Below, piece after piece: positions 44,666 through 55,254 of a DNA stretch of 64,000 bases. The DNA is from Entoloma clypeatum (lineage: Eukaryota > Basidiomycota > Agaricomycetes > Agaricales > Entolomataceae), in contig OY751487.1 in the NCBI GenBank assembly GCA_963565915.1, forward strand, positions 2,790,001 to 2,854,000, written 5' to 3'. Under the pieces are notes generated by a model. That model was given only the letters and a program-made list of their open reading frames with translations, was not told the origin of the DNA and ran no database searches. The first letter of the stretch is position 1; each line of letters starts with the position of its first letter. Position numbers and translations under genes: made by a program.

Positions 44666-47165
44666 ATGCTCCTTGAATCCTCCGACGCACAAATGCATAT
44701 GCTGGACTACCAAAACGACCACGATTTCTCTATGCAGGTCGCTTCGTCCGATCAGTGGTTTCCAGACGAGACCCTCATGGAAGACGATGCTCATCCTGTC
44801 ATCGGCGTCGAAGTTGACATGGAACCGTATGAAGACGACGAGATGGCGGATGACCTCGGAAGCCGCGAAATCGTTTTCTCCGAACATGTTGACGTAGAAG
44901 TATTCGATGCTTCTCAGGCGCCGTCACCAGATGCATCGTTTGAGCATGAGACATTGCTATTGCCCGCCACTGAACCCCAGCATTTCATCCACAAACCGTC
45001 GGATTTTGCTGAAGTTTCCGAAACCATTCCCCACTCCGCGGCTGCTCACGACTTCCATACGTTTATCCCAACCGAATTGACGACGTCTCTCAGCTTTTCT
45101 TCTTTTTCACCACGCGCCGAAGTGGCTGCCGAGGGCAATCTGCAACGCCATGTACGTAGTCATGAACAAGCAGCGACGATTTCTCAGCCAGATGAAGGGC
45201 ATCGGGAAACAACACTCGACTCCGCCGCATTCAGCTTAGAAGAGCCAGAGGAACACGAACCAGTAGAACATGTCCTCGTTCATAGTGCCACAGGAGCGGC
45301 CGATGCCGATGCTACATATGATAATACTGCTCAGGATGACAAGGCGGCTGCAGAGGGAGGCCGGCTGGAAACACAAAACGACAACCTTGGCACAGAAGGC
45401 GACTCACATATCGAGCCCGAGTCTTCCAGGCTCTCAACTGGTGACCCTCACGAGATTTCTGAGGGTGTTTATATTGACCCTCCTCCACCTGTCCTACTTT
45501 CTTTTGGTGCGAATATTCCACCGGTTAGTCTTTTCAATGCTCCATCGTCAAAGGCCGGTACAACTGGCGGTGGGCTTGAGACACCAGACGACTCCGGCTG
45601 CAATTCTCGCCCTTTGGTCCTGCTTAGTCACCTTCCCACTCTATATTATGAACCCCTTTCGAGCGTTTTCGCAGCCCTTCGTCAGGATGAGCATCTCGCA
45701 AATATTCCTAATATAGTACATGGTGGGCTCCTGCTTGATGCCTATGATTTGGAGCTGGTCATGTCAGAGGTATGTTTTTTCCGTGGCGAACACCATAATT
45801 TGATTGTCTGATCATATATTAGGACTACATCTATGCTCACGAGTTCTCATTGCACGACTTGAACATTCTGCACGACGGGTTGACCAAAGCGGGCCCCCTC
45901 CGTCTCCGACTGGAAACGTCTGTGCCGCGATTTATTCATCGATATCATATGCTCCGAGAACAAATCACATCTTTGGCTAATGACCAAGAAGCGCTTCCTG
46001 AGTCACTAGACGACGGTCAACATGAAGATCATGGTAAGTATATCGTTCCGATGAGTTTTGTTTCAATAATCTAAATCCAGATCCATCAGAAGATGCAGAA
46101 CAGTTTTACGTTCGAGCCGAACACTCCATCCAGAAAGAAGGAGACATCAACAAAGAAGGCGAACAAGCTCATTATGAGGAAGAAGACGGCCAACTGGGTC
46201 ATGCGGGGGGAGGCTTGGTAGACATGAGCATCCCTCCACAGGATCATAAAAGTAAGGAAGCTAATCAAACAGATGTCGAGTCTTCTTTCCCGGATGTGGA
46301 GGAAGAGGATAAACTCGACAATAATGAGGATGAAGAGCCCCATGAGGACGGTGTTGGCGACGCTAGCACGGAGACTATTCCGACACCGGACAACTCGCAT
46401 GAGAAAAATGCGATCCCTGACGAGGTCTCGGGAGACCTTTATCAAGATCAAAGGAAGGAAGACAGTGCGACCCCACGACCCAACGAAGTATTACCACCCC
46501 TTGAAGGTATGTCATAGTCCCGCACCTCCTCAGCTGCAGGTTTTACTCGATGTCTGAACTAGATCATGTCTTCCACAACGAGGCGCCACCAGTACAGGGC
46601 GTCTCTGAGGAACCAGGTACTCAATCTCGGACCCCGGAATGCCCTACCATTGACTTTTCATCGCAGGTCCTTCGTCCGTCTATTTCGAGGGTGTCAACGA
46701 GGCAGATATACCTGATGCTGCGGTAGACACTGGCGAACTTCCTCCAACTTGTAAGCCTGTCCAGTCACTCAGTTCTTGTCGGTTGGCTTACGAGGCTGAA
46801 ACCTGGCAACAGACAATCTGGCAGGCCCATCGAAAGACAAGAATCTCCTCACCACCACAGTCGAGCCTGTGGATCCGGTGGAATTTGACCCAGAAGCATG
46901 GGATGAACTCGATGGAGAGGGCGACCTAGACCTTGCGTGGGATACCGAACAATATGAGCAGGACAGTGCATCAACACAAACCTCGTCCACATTGTCCAGC
47001 AAATCATCAACGAAGCGGACTTTATCTGAAGCAGAGCTTGAAGACTATCAGGATGAGGATTTGCCGCAGTCTGCTTCGCCAGGTCAGGCTGTGATGTTAA
47101 GGTCACTCAGTTATCAATTCATTGAATTTTAAAAACTAGGGTCAAAACGATCTCGGATGGAATGA
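44666..47165 (+). CDS. Large acidic protein of unknown function
   Basis: I do not recognise this family. The first exon is long and strongly acidic (PDETLMEDDAHPVIGVEVDM, EPYEDDEMADDL). A more ordered block spans the first intron (LVLLSHLPTLYYEPLSSVFA, GGLLLDAYDLELVMSE, then DYIYAHEFSLHDLNILHDGL and RLRLETSVPRFIHRYHMLRE); this is the only part that looks folded. More acidic, low-complexity sequence follows, broken by small introns. It contains EFDPEAWDELDGEGDLDLAW and ends near 47165 in SPGSKRSRME, a short basic tail that could be a nuclear signal. The last junction is uncertain; another phase would end at 47210. Likely nuclear, function unknown. Confidence 0.6.
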
Positions 47166-47541
47166 TATCACCATCGACTTTTTGCAAGAGAAGATTGCAC
47201 AAGTGGAGTAGTCGTGTGGGCGGATGACGGGCACGTATGCGGTTCCCGCCCCCCCGTTTTACTTGCGCTGGCCAATCTGCGCACATTAGGCTAAGTACCT
47301 CGTTCATGTTTCTAGGAATGATCTTCCGTGGCTCTATGCCTTGATTGTTGCCCTGATTTTCACCTGCTAACTTTTGACAGGGTATGCCGAATGGATAGAT
47401 GTGTATGGCTGAGCTGTTTCTACTCAGAGGAGGATACTTGAACTTTCGGACATAACTTGTGTATAGTCGTCGATGTCACAAATGCTGTCACACGAGTGGA
47501 AATAAATAAATAAAAAAGATTGCTGGTTCCTCTGCACGTCT
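47166..47541. other. Intergenic region upstream of RPC82
   Basis: 376 bp between two plus-strand genes. An A-rich run (AAATAAATAAATAAAAAAG, 47501-47519) lies just before the RPC82 start. No gene or RNA seen. Confidence 0.45.
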
Positions 47542-49708
47542 ATGGCGGATTCTCATACAGGCCGACTCTGTGTCCAAATAATAAATTCGCATTTCGGGCC
47601 TATCACCGCAGTCGGTCGCAGATCTTTCTATAACGCACTCAAATTCTCAATCCCATCCCCCCCTAGTCAGTTGCGTTCGCACTTCTCACCCGTGGCCGTT
47701 TACCTCTGCCTCAATTGGTCCGTATAACTGGACATAAGCCCCGAGCAGTAGTAGCAGCTGTATTGTCCCTCGTCCAACACAATCTACTCTGGCATGCTCG
47801 CACTGAAGAGGAAGGAGAAGTACTGGAATTAAATATCGACGAATGTCTTATGCGACTCCGGTTTGGGAAGTTCGTGTGGCAGGCAGAGGAACTCTTTGGT
47901 AAAACGGTATGTTGGAGATTGCAAGATGTGTGCACTATCTGAATATATCTGTAGGCCGCAGAAATCGTCCAGGTCATACTCGATCATGGAAAACTTCGAC
48001 CCCCTGAGATTCTATCCCATTTGAATTCTTATGAACCCAAAAGTGACATCGCATCTTATTTCGGACACACACTTTGTTCACCCAGTTCATAGCCATCGCG
48101 GTCTACTCTCAAGCCATTTATAGACTCGTCTCAGCATCGTATCTCAAGCCCTCCACAGTCTTGTCACATGTGTCCCCTCGAGATAAACGTATTCAATATG
48201 AAGCACAAGAAAAAGCTAAACTCACGGGATTCCCGACTGCAAAGGAACTACGTCAGGCGAAAGAGGTAGCTCAAGCCCGCCTCCGACGGGAGGAGGAAGA
48301 GGCGGAAGAAGTTGGTCTGGTAAGTAAGTCTGGCCAGTCAGAGGAACTTGTGAAACTTTATGTCGCATGATAGAAACGTAAACCGAAGGATCCAACGGCC
48401 CATAGACCATCCAAGGTACGAGTCAGTCACATGTGCGCGATCTTTCGCCATGTTTCAATGAACTCTTGCAGCGAAAGATAGTCGAGGAAGATGAAGAGAT
48501 TGTAGCAGTATGTTTGTGAGCGTCTCCATCCGAATTCGAAATCAATTCTACTGGACCACACAGGATACAGTTTATTTTCGAGTGAATTCCGAGAAGTTTA
48601 ACATTCACATCCGGAATTCGGTGTGTTTTCCCAAGTCTCGACTTGGTGTTCCTTGAGCGAACCTTCTGTCTAGCTTATCGTAAGAGCTGCAAAAGAACGT
48701 TATAATCAGGGTGCTGCAGTTGTGCTTCGAGCAGCATTGAAAATCATAGAACCTACACAGAAGAATATCGCAGAAGTTAGATCTGGTATGATGGACGGTC
48801 TTCTCATCCTAGTCAACACTCAACTATCATTTTCAGAATCTCTCTCTCTCTCGAGTATCATATTGCAGCTTTCGGACAAAGATGAACTTGCCTTGGGTCT
48901 TATCCTTGCCTCGAAAAAGACATCGAAGTCCTCTTATATAAAGGACTATCTCGGAATGCTTTCATCTGCCGATAATCCCACGTCCACCGGAAAAGCTGGC
49001 TCTTTCATATCGTTCGGAGCTTCAAAGGTCCAGGTAGAGTTTGAGGTGGTCAGCCGCCGACTAAGACGGCGGGTGTTAGAATTTATTGCACGGGAGCGAC
49101 ATGGTCCAGAGGGTGTACGGATACTAAGGCTTCTGCTAGATACTGGAAAAATGGACGAAAAGCAGGTAAGCCAATTTCTCCATCCATTTACAAATTACCT
49201 TTCGCACTGACAAACTTATTCAGATCGCAAAAATTGTGATGATGGCACCGAAAGACGTTCGACCTCTGTTAGCTGCTCTTGCCGCTGATTCCTTGATCAG
49301 CACCCAAGAAGTGCCGAAAAGTGCCGACCGTAACCCGACACGCACATTTTATCTATGGTTTGCAAACCTAGATTATTCAACATGGCATTTCGTCTCAAGG
49401 CTGATCAATATAGGCACGTTGACCTAGCAAAGGCTTATTCGGTATTGCTAGGCAACCTTTACAAAACCCTGTATAACATCAGTATGCGGAGGCGAGCTGA
49501 GCGGGAAGCAAGCGATATCAAGGCGGTTTTGGAGAAGCGGGAGCGAAGCGATGTTAGCCAAGACGAGTCACTGCTTACTAGGCTTGAGCGAGATATACTG
49601 AAGGAATGGGAAAGCAAACAGCAAAAACTAACAGTACTTGAACTGCGTGTAGAGGAGACTGTGTTCATTCTCAAGGATCTTGGTGTGTTTGGAATACAGG
49701 ATGATTGA
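47542..49708 (+). CDS. RPC82: RNA polymerase III subunit C82 (RPC3)
   Basis: Winged-helix subunit of the C82/C34/C31 subcomplex that opens the promoter and starts tRNA and 5S rRNA transcription. The first exon reads GRLCVQIINSHFGPITA. After a 57-nt intron it continues SVAFALLTRGRLPLPQLVRI, RAVVAAVLSLVQHNLLWHA, GEVLELNIDECLMRLRFGK, then AAEIVQVILDHGKLRPPEIL. Further exons give RAALKIIEPTQKNIAEVRSG, RHGPEGVRILRLLLDTGKMD and APKDVRPLLAALAADSLIS. The C-terminus has the expected helix, LGNLYKTLYNISMRRRAERE, ending VEETVFILKDLGVFGIQDD. The gene has at least eight introns. The start codon is the first ATG of the exon with the conserved N-terminus. Confidence 0.93.
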
Positions 49709-50731
49709 TATTACTGTATATATATTATTTACATCGGCCGCATTGTTGCGATTGCATCCGTCCCGTCAACTCAGGAAGTGCCAGGAGAGTTGTCTGGTTG
49801 CTGGTTGTGTAAGTAATAATTGCAACAGCTGTCTCGATCCTGGAAGGAGAGCAGAATCTTTATGAATGCCCGACAGGCCTAAGGTACTATCGATGACCAG
49901 GTATTTGAAACATTTTCAGTGGCAAACATATTTCTCCACGAGAACCTTACCAATTTCCTCCGGGATTGTTCGGGATCGCTTGTAATTTGTCTCTTCTATA
50001 ATCGTGTAACCTTACTTTGGGAAGAAATATTGTGCTCGTGTCGTCAGAGGCTTCCCGGTGAGGGGGAGTCGAAAATTCGAGGTATTTGAAACAATCGTCA
50101 CGGTATCGTCACGGTCATATTTCAGTCTCCGCAAGCATTTGACGCATCGAGCGTCCACGTTGATAACACCTGATCTTCCCACAACTTAAGCCAAATATGC
50201 CTTGTTGATCCGGTGCCTCAACAAGGCAAAACTGCCTTGAAAGCACTAAATGCCCGACACCAGCGTTAAATCATTGCTTAATTCTGAGCCTCCAGCCATA
50301 ATTCTCTAAGTCCCTCACCACCAGTGTTTGTTTGTCATCACCTTTGTTTGGCAACCTCCCATCAACGTTGCTCCTCTCCATCAACGACCCACGCCCACCA
50401 AAGCATCTCCAAGACCCTTCCCTGCCATCAACGGTGTTCGGCTATGTCCTCCCGCGCCATCAAAGCGCCTCCTGATCCCTTTCCTGCCATCAACGTGTCT
50501 CGTGGACCCTTATCCATCATCAAACACCTCTCGTTTCCCTCTTTGGCACATTCCCACGCCCCTCCCCCCGCATCAGAACCCTCTGTCCCTCGTCACCTCA
50601 CCTCCCCTCCACCTTCCCCATGCCTCCTATGCCTCCAAGGTCTTCTCCCCTCCCATCTGTGAGTATGTGTACACTGTAGGTGGTATACATAGTCTCCTAT
50701 ATTACCCTACATACACATAACATCAACGCCA
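49709..50731. other. Gene-free region at the edge of the transposon nest
   Basis: About 1 kb with no convincing gene. It holds a strong inverted repeat (50199-50238) and a C-rich tract with a recurring CCATCAACG unit (50359-50495). Part of it is probably the 3' LTR of element 1, whose polypurine tract seems to lie at complement 50732-50744 and is followed by TG, but I could not place the far LTR end. Confidence 0.45.
50199..50238. repeat. Overlapping inverted repeats
   Basis: GCCTTGTTGA (50199-50208) pairs perfectly with TCAACAAGGC (50218-50227) across a 9-nt loop. The right arm also pairs as CAAGGCA with TGCCTTG (to 50238). The two hairpins share an arm and exclude each other. Confidence 0.75.
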
Positions 50732-53207
50732 CCCCCTTCCCCTTACCTGTATACACATATTATGAGTTAGATACATGTATACTACTTCTAATACACAGTA
50801 TAATATACCAAGACTTATTACCAATGATTCCCTTGAGGTATACTCTGATTAAATAAGCTAAAAAGCGGTCAGAAACTGAGGAATGGGGAGAAGCACATAC
50901 CTCCCCTCTAGGTACTGGTGTCCCCACCCCAAGCTGCCACCTNNNNNNNNNNNNNNNNNNNNNNNNNNNNNNNNNNNNNNNNNNNNNNNNNNNNNNNNNN
51001 NNNNNNNNNNNNNNNNNNNNNNNNNNNNNNNNNNNNNNNNNNNNNNNNNNNNNNNNNNNNNNNNNNNNNNNNNNNNNNNNNNNNNNNNNNNNNNNNNNNN
51101 NNNNNNNNNNNNNNNNNNNNNNNNNNNNNNNNNNNNNNNNNNCGCCTTCAGGATGGTAGCCAGAGGTGAAGTGCAGAGTCATGTTGTTGTTGAGGGCTTT
51201 TCCGAGGGAGCGGAAAAAGCGGGAGACGAACTCCGGGCCTCGGTCGGAGGTGACATGTTCCGGTACTCCGTGCTTGGAGAACACATGCAGGATGAACAAG
51301 GTGGCTAGATCTTTGGAGGTGCAGTGGATCGTAGTCGGAACAAAAATGCTTTGTTTTGTCATTCGGTCAACAATAACAAGGATTGCGTCAAAACCGCCAG
51401 AGGTCGGAAGTGTCTCGATGAAGTCCATGGATATGGAGTTCCACAGAAGGTTCGGAACTGGGAGTTGCTTCAGCATACCATAGGGCTTGTGGCGTTGGGG
51501 TTTAGAGTGCATGCAAGTGGTGCAGGATTTGCAGTACTTTTTGACAAAGTCTCGAACACCAGGCCAAGTATAATCTCGTTGAATGAGACTAACTGTCTTG
51601 TTCTGTCCGGGGTGTCCGGAGAGAATATGGTCGTGCTTGTTGCGGAGGATGCGGAGCCGGAGGTTATCGGAGTCGGGGACGTAAATGCGACCACTATGAC
51701 GGAGGAAACCGTCGGAGTCTACAGACCAGTGCGGTTTGGGCTCCTTGAGATGGTCGGCATAGATTGGGTCGGATGGGAGTGAACGGAGGATGTCGGAGTG
51801 CAACTGTTCAATGTCCATTATGACTGTGGCACGGAGAACAGGGGTGAACAACTCCGTAGCTCGGAGAGATGCGGACAGCTGTTCTTGGGAAAAGACTGGT
51901 CGGAAGTTGCTTGGGTTTACCAATGCATAGTCGCTATTCCCCTCTTTGGGATAGACGTCCCATCGTCTAGTCAAAGAGTCCGGCTTGGTACCGAGACGTC
52001 CGGGGCGGAAGCAAATCAAGAGATTGAACTGAGAGAGGAACTTGGACCACTGGGCCTGTTGGCGGGTGAGAACCTTTGTAGTGGCGAAGTACTCCAAATT
52101 CTTGTGGTCCGTGACAACATCGATCGGAGCAGCGGAGCCTTCAGGGTAATGTCGCCATACCTTGAATGCTTCATGGATAGCAAGTAACTCCTTGTCGTGC
52201 GTGTCGTAGTTGAGTTCCGGGGCGGTGAAGGTGCGGGAGTGGAACGCTACTGGGTGTATCTCCTCGTCGGAGGTCCGGATGGACAAAATAGCACCAAGTG
52301 CGTAGTCGGAGGCGTCCGTCTCGATGATAATAGGTCGATCAGGAATCCAATGAGTGAGGACCAGTGCTTTGGTAAAAGCGAGCTTCAACTCGTTGAACGC
52401 ACTCCGTGCGGAGTCGGAGAAACGGAACGGAGTACCCTTCCGGGTGAGTTGGGTGAGCGGAACAACGATGTCCGAATAACCGTGAATGAAACGTCGATAG
52501 AAATTCGCAAATCCAAGGAAAGACTGTACGTCCTTCACTTTCCGAGGTTCAGGCCACTCTTGAATGGTCTTCACCTTGGTTTCGGACATGCGGAGACCCG
52601 AGGGAGAGAGGATGAAACCAAGATATTCAACTGTGTCGACAGAAAATTCGCACTTGTCGGAGCGGACGTAAAGTCTGTTCTTGCGGAGACGTCGGAGAAC
52701 TTCCTTGACATCGTCGGGGTGCTTGGCGGGGTCGTCGGAGTAAATGAGAATGTCGTCGAGGTAGACCACCACTGTAATATCGAGGAGGTCACTGAAGATG
52801 TCATTCACAAATCGCTGAAAAGCAGCAGGGGCGTTGGATAGTCCAAAAGGCATAACAAGCCATTCAAACGATCCGTAACGAGTGCGGAAAGCGGTTTTCC
52901 ATTCATCTCCGTCGGCAATGCGGACAAGATGATATGCATGCCGGAGATTGAGAGTGGTATAAACACGCGCTTTTCCGGCAGTGGAAAGGAGGTCGGAGAT
53001 GAGCGGAAGAGGGTATCGATCCTTCTTGGTAACTTTGTTCAGGCCCCGATAGTCGACGCACAGGCAGAGGGAACCGTCCTTCTTTCGGACAAAGAGGACC
53101 GGAGCGCCGTGCAGAGAGCGAGAGGGGCGAATGAAACCAATGGCCAAATGTTCGTCTATGAAGTTTCGCAGGGCAGATAGTTCGGATTGTGAAATGGAGT
53201 ACATAGG
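50732..53207 (-). mobile_element. Element 1: Ty3/gypsy retrotransposon, 5' truncated, gapped
   Basis: Pol fragment reading from 53207 down. It starts in the linker before the reverse transcriptase ([20 protein letters not shown]). RT is visible, with YLDD at the active site ([14 protein letters not shown]). RNase H follows ([20 protein letters not shown]), then the integrase zinc-binding region ([33 protein letters not shown]) and core ([34 protein letters not shown]). The frame stays open to the assembly gap at 51142. Gag and protease are missing because the 5' LTR of element 2 begins at 53208, directly abutting the PMYS codons. RT motif A reads LNLRHAYH where Asp is expected, so it is probably inactive. 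Several conserved Arg are Cys or Gln. Confidence 0.88.
50943..51142. other. Assembly gap of exactly 200 N
   Basis: 200 unknown bases inside the element 1 integrase. The round number suggests a placeholder, not a measured length. Protein sequence on the two sides does not fit a 67-residue spacing, because the rest of the integrase is absent. Confidence 0.95.
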
Positions 53208-53596
53208 TGTTACGGACTTACCGGTTTGTATGTTACGCACTTTTCCCTTGCATTGTACCTTCGTTATTTCTTTGACTCATCGGACCGCTTATTCATTTAC
53301 CTTTACTCTACCATTCTCCTTTAGTATACTTCACTCCCGCGCTGACTCGCACTCCGCAGTAGGGATTACTCAGTCCGCAGTCGTCTGACTCACTTCGCAC
53401 TGCCTTTCCGCAGTTACTGACTCATCCGCACTGCCTTCCGCAGCTACTGACTGACTCGCTACCGCTCGTAGCCAGTACTATATAAACCCCATGTACCATA
53501 GCTACATTCCTTAGATTTAGCAATCACTTTGCTCTTCGCCTTTCCACTTTCCTGCATACTCTGCCCGAACCTTGGAATGGTTTGTTAAGCATAACA
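53208..53596 (+). repeat. 5' LTR of element 2 (Tf1-type chromovirus)
   Basis: 389 bp, starting TGTTACGG and ending GCATAACA, with 5-bp terminal inverted repeats TGTTA/TAACA. A TATA box, TATATAAA, is at 53479-53486. The presumed transcript start about 34 nt downstream coincides with AGATTTAGCAA. ATAGG at 53203-53207 is the candidate target duplication; its partner is not in the window. Confidence 0.85.
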
Positions 53597-53598
53597 AG

Positions 53599-53609
53599 TT
53601 GCTAAATCT
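53599..53609 (+). other. Self-primer binding site of element 2
   Basis: TTGCTAAATCT lies 2 nt after the LTR. It is the exact reverse complement of AGATTTAGCAA at 53513-53523 inside the LTR, where transcription should begin. Tf1 and sushi elements prime reverse transcription by folding the 5' end of their own RNA onto such an 11-nt site. Confidence 0.8.
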
Positions 53610-55254
53610 CGTTAGGTTCGCCCAGAGCGAAGAGAGCAACTACCAGACAAGTCAAGACATCGCGCTTCTTTGAAGACTTCACCAGTAACCCATTCAGCAC
53701 ACCAGAAGCCCGACAGGAGGAGCTAAGTCCTCGAGACAGTATCGATTTTACACTCATCCAGCAGTACATCGAATCGGAGATCTGTCGCATCCTACAGCAG
53801 GTGCTTGACGAAGAACTAGACAACGACGAGCATCGCCCCCACGGCGAGATAGCAGAGAGCATCCATCTTGCTCGGCAACACCAGATCGCGCGTTACAACG
53901 CCCGACAGAACGAACTCGAAAGCTTTCGCGTTCAAGAAGGACCTCAGACAGGTCGGATCACAGAGATCAGAGAGTTTATCGGTGTCCAGACAACCGTTAT
54001 CAGAAGATTGATTAGGACGCTCACATTGAGACGTCCCAGAGCCACATCATCACGTCTTACTCGAAGCAGCAGATCTACGCCCACTTCACCACCGAAGAAC
54101 AACAGACCGAGTACAACCGCTGGGCACGAAACGAGAGACTTGACCCCTTCTCGAGACCAACAGACGTGCAGGAACAGAGATTCCTTAGAGATTTACAGAG
54201 GAAATACTCTGAACGTTTTGCCACCAATTCTGCCGATGAGTCCCCTGACGAATTTACTTTTGACTCCGCGCAGTCAGATATTGAACAGATGCCTAGAACA
54301 GGGACTCATTTTCAATCCTTACCTGTATCCCGAACCCCATCTTCATCCCAACAACCCGACTCCTCTTCTCCTCCGCAGACTCTAAACATGGCAGAAGCTC
54401 CGGCTGTACAAACAATGGATACATCCAAGATCATCAAGGATCCTGGGATGTTCAAGGACAGATACACCTTTGACGAGTGGTGGAAAGCCACCAAACTATA
54501 CATCAGGTTCCAAAAGAGCCTCACAGACGATCAGAAGATTCTTGCGGTACTATCCCGCATGATGGAAGGGTCCGGCAGACACTGGGCCAGTAACAAGTTA
54601 GACGCTCTTGCCGTTGACAACGAGAACATCACCTGGCTAGGTTTTTCCGATGATATCGCCACACGATTCTCCATCGCCAACAAGTCGGTCGCTGCCAAAG
54701 CGAGACTCGAAGTCCTGAAACAAGAGAAACGCACTGTTGATGAATTCTTGGATGAATTTGAAGAACTCTTGAAACTGTCAAACCTTGGCGAAGAAACTGG
54801 GAAATACATCCTAGAGAAAAACGTCAACCGCAGAATCTCTGAACAAGTGGCCAGCGATGGCAAGACGTACACCGATTACACAAAGGAGATCCGAAACAAG
54901 GGACGACAGATGGAAGGACATACACTGGTCATCCGAGGTGGCGGCAACATGCGCACCGGATCGGGTACCACTTATGGTGGTCAGGGCAAAGCCATGGAAA
55001 TCAACAAAGCAGGAGTAGCCCGTTGCTACAACTGTCAACGCTTCGGTCATCTGGCTAAAGACTGTAGCGCTCCAAAGAAGAAAGATGGTCGCAAGTGTTT
55101 CAACTGTGACCAAGAAGGCCATATCACGCGCAACTGCCACAAGCCAAAGAAGAACTCCGGAAAAGTTAGGAAGGTGTCCGAGGAAGATGCCGAGAATGAT
55201 GAAACCACAATCTTAGAAGCCGACGAGAAGGATTTTCCCGAAGGGTCCGATTAA
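53600..55254 (+). CDS. Element 2 gag-like protein with two CCHC knuckles (frame broken near the N-terminus)
   Basis: Structural protein of the chromovirus. The main frame, from about 54020 to the stop at 55252-55254, carries a capsid-like region (FKDRYTFDEWWKATKLYIRF; RTVDEFLDEFEELLKLSNLG) and then two zinc knuckles, CYNCQRFGHLAKDC and CFNCDQEGHITRNC, both with intact C-C-H-C. The upstream coding-like sequence (FTLIQQYIESEICRILQQ; HQIARYNARQNELESF) is in a different frame and runs into the main frame around 53990-54030, so there is probably a small indel there. I see no convincing ATG for the upstream part. The tail is acidic. The pol frame overlaps the gag stop, shifted by one base. Confidence 0.8.

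Noticed and set aside
50324..50720. Two overlapping Pro/His-rich open frames
   Set aside because: They follow the CCATCAACG repeat tract in two frames at once, so the openness comes from base composition, not from coding.
50943..51142. Protein of X residues across the gap
   Set aside because: Artificial translation through N; the two sides do not belong to one known frame with certainty.
53801..54385. Open frame read as a separate basic protein
   Set aside because: Its first half is the element 2 gag N-terminus; the second half, past 54030, is a shadow of the true gag frame.
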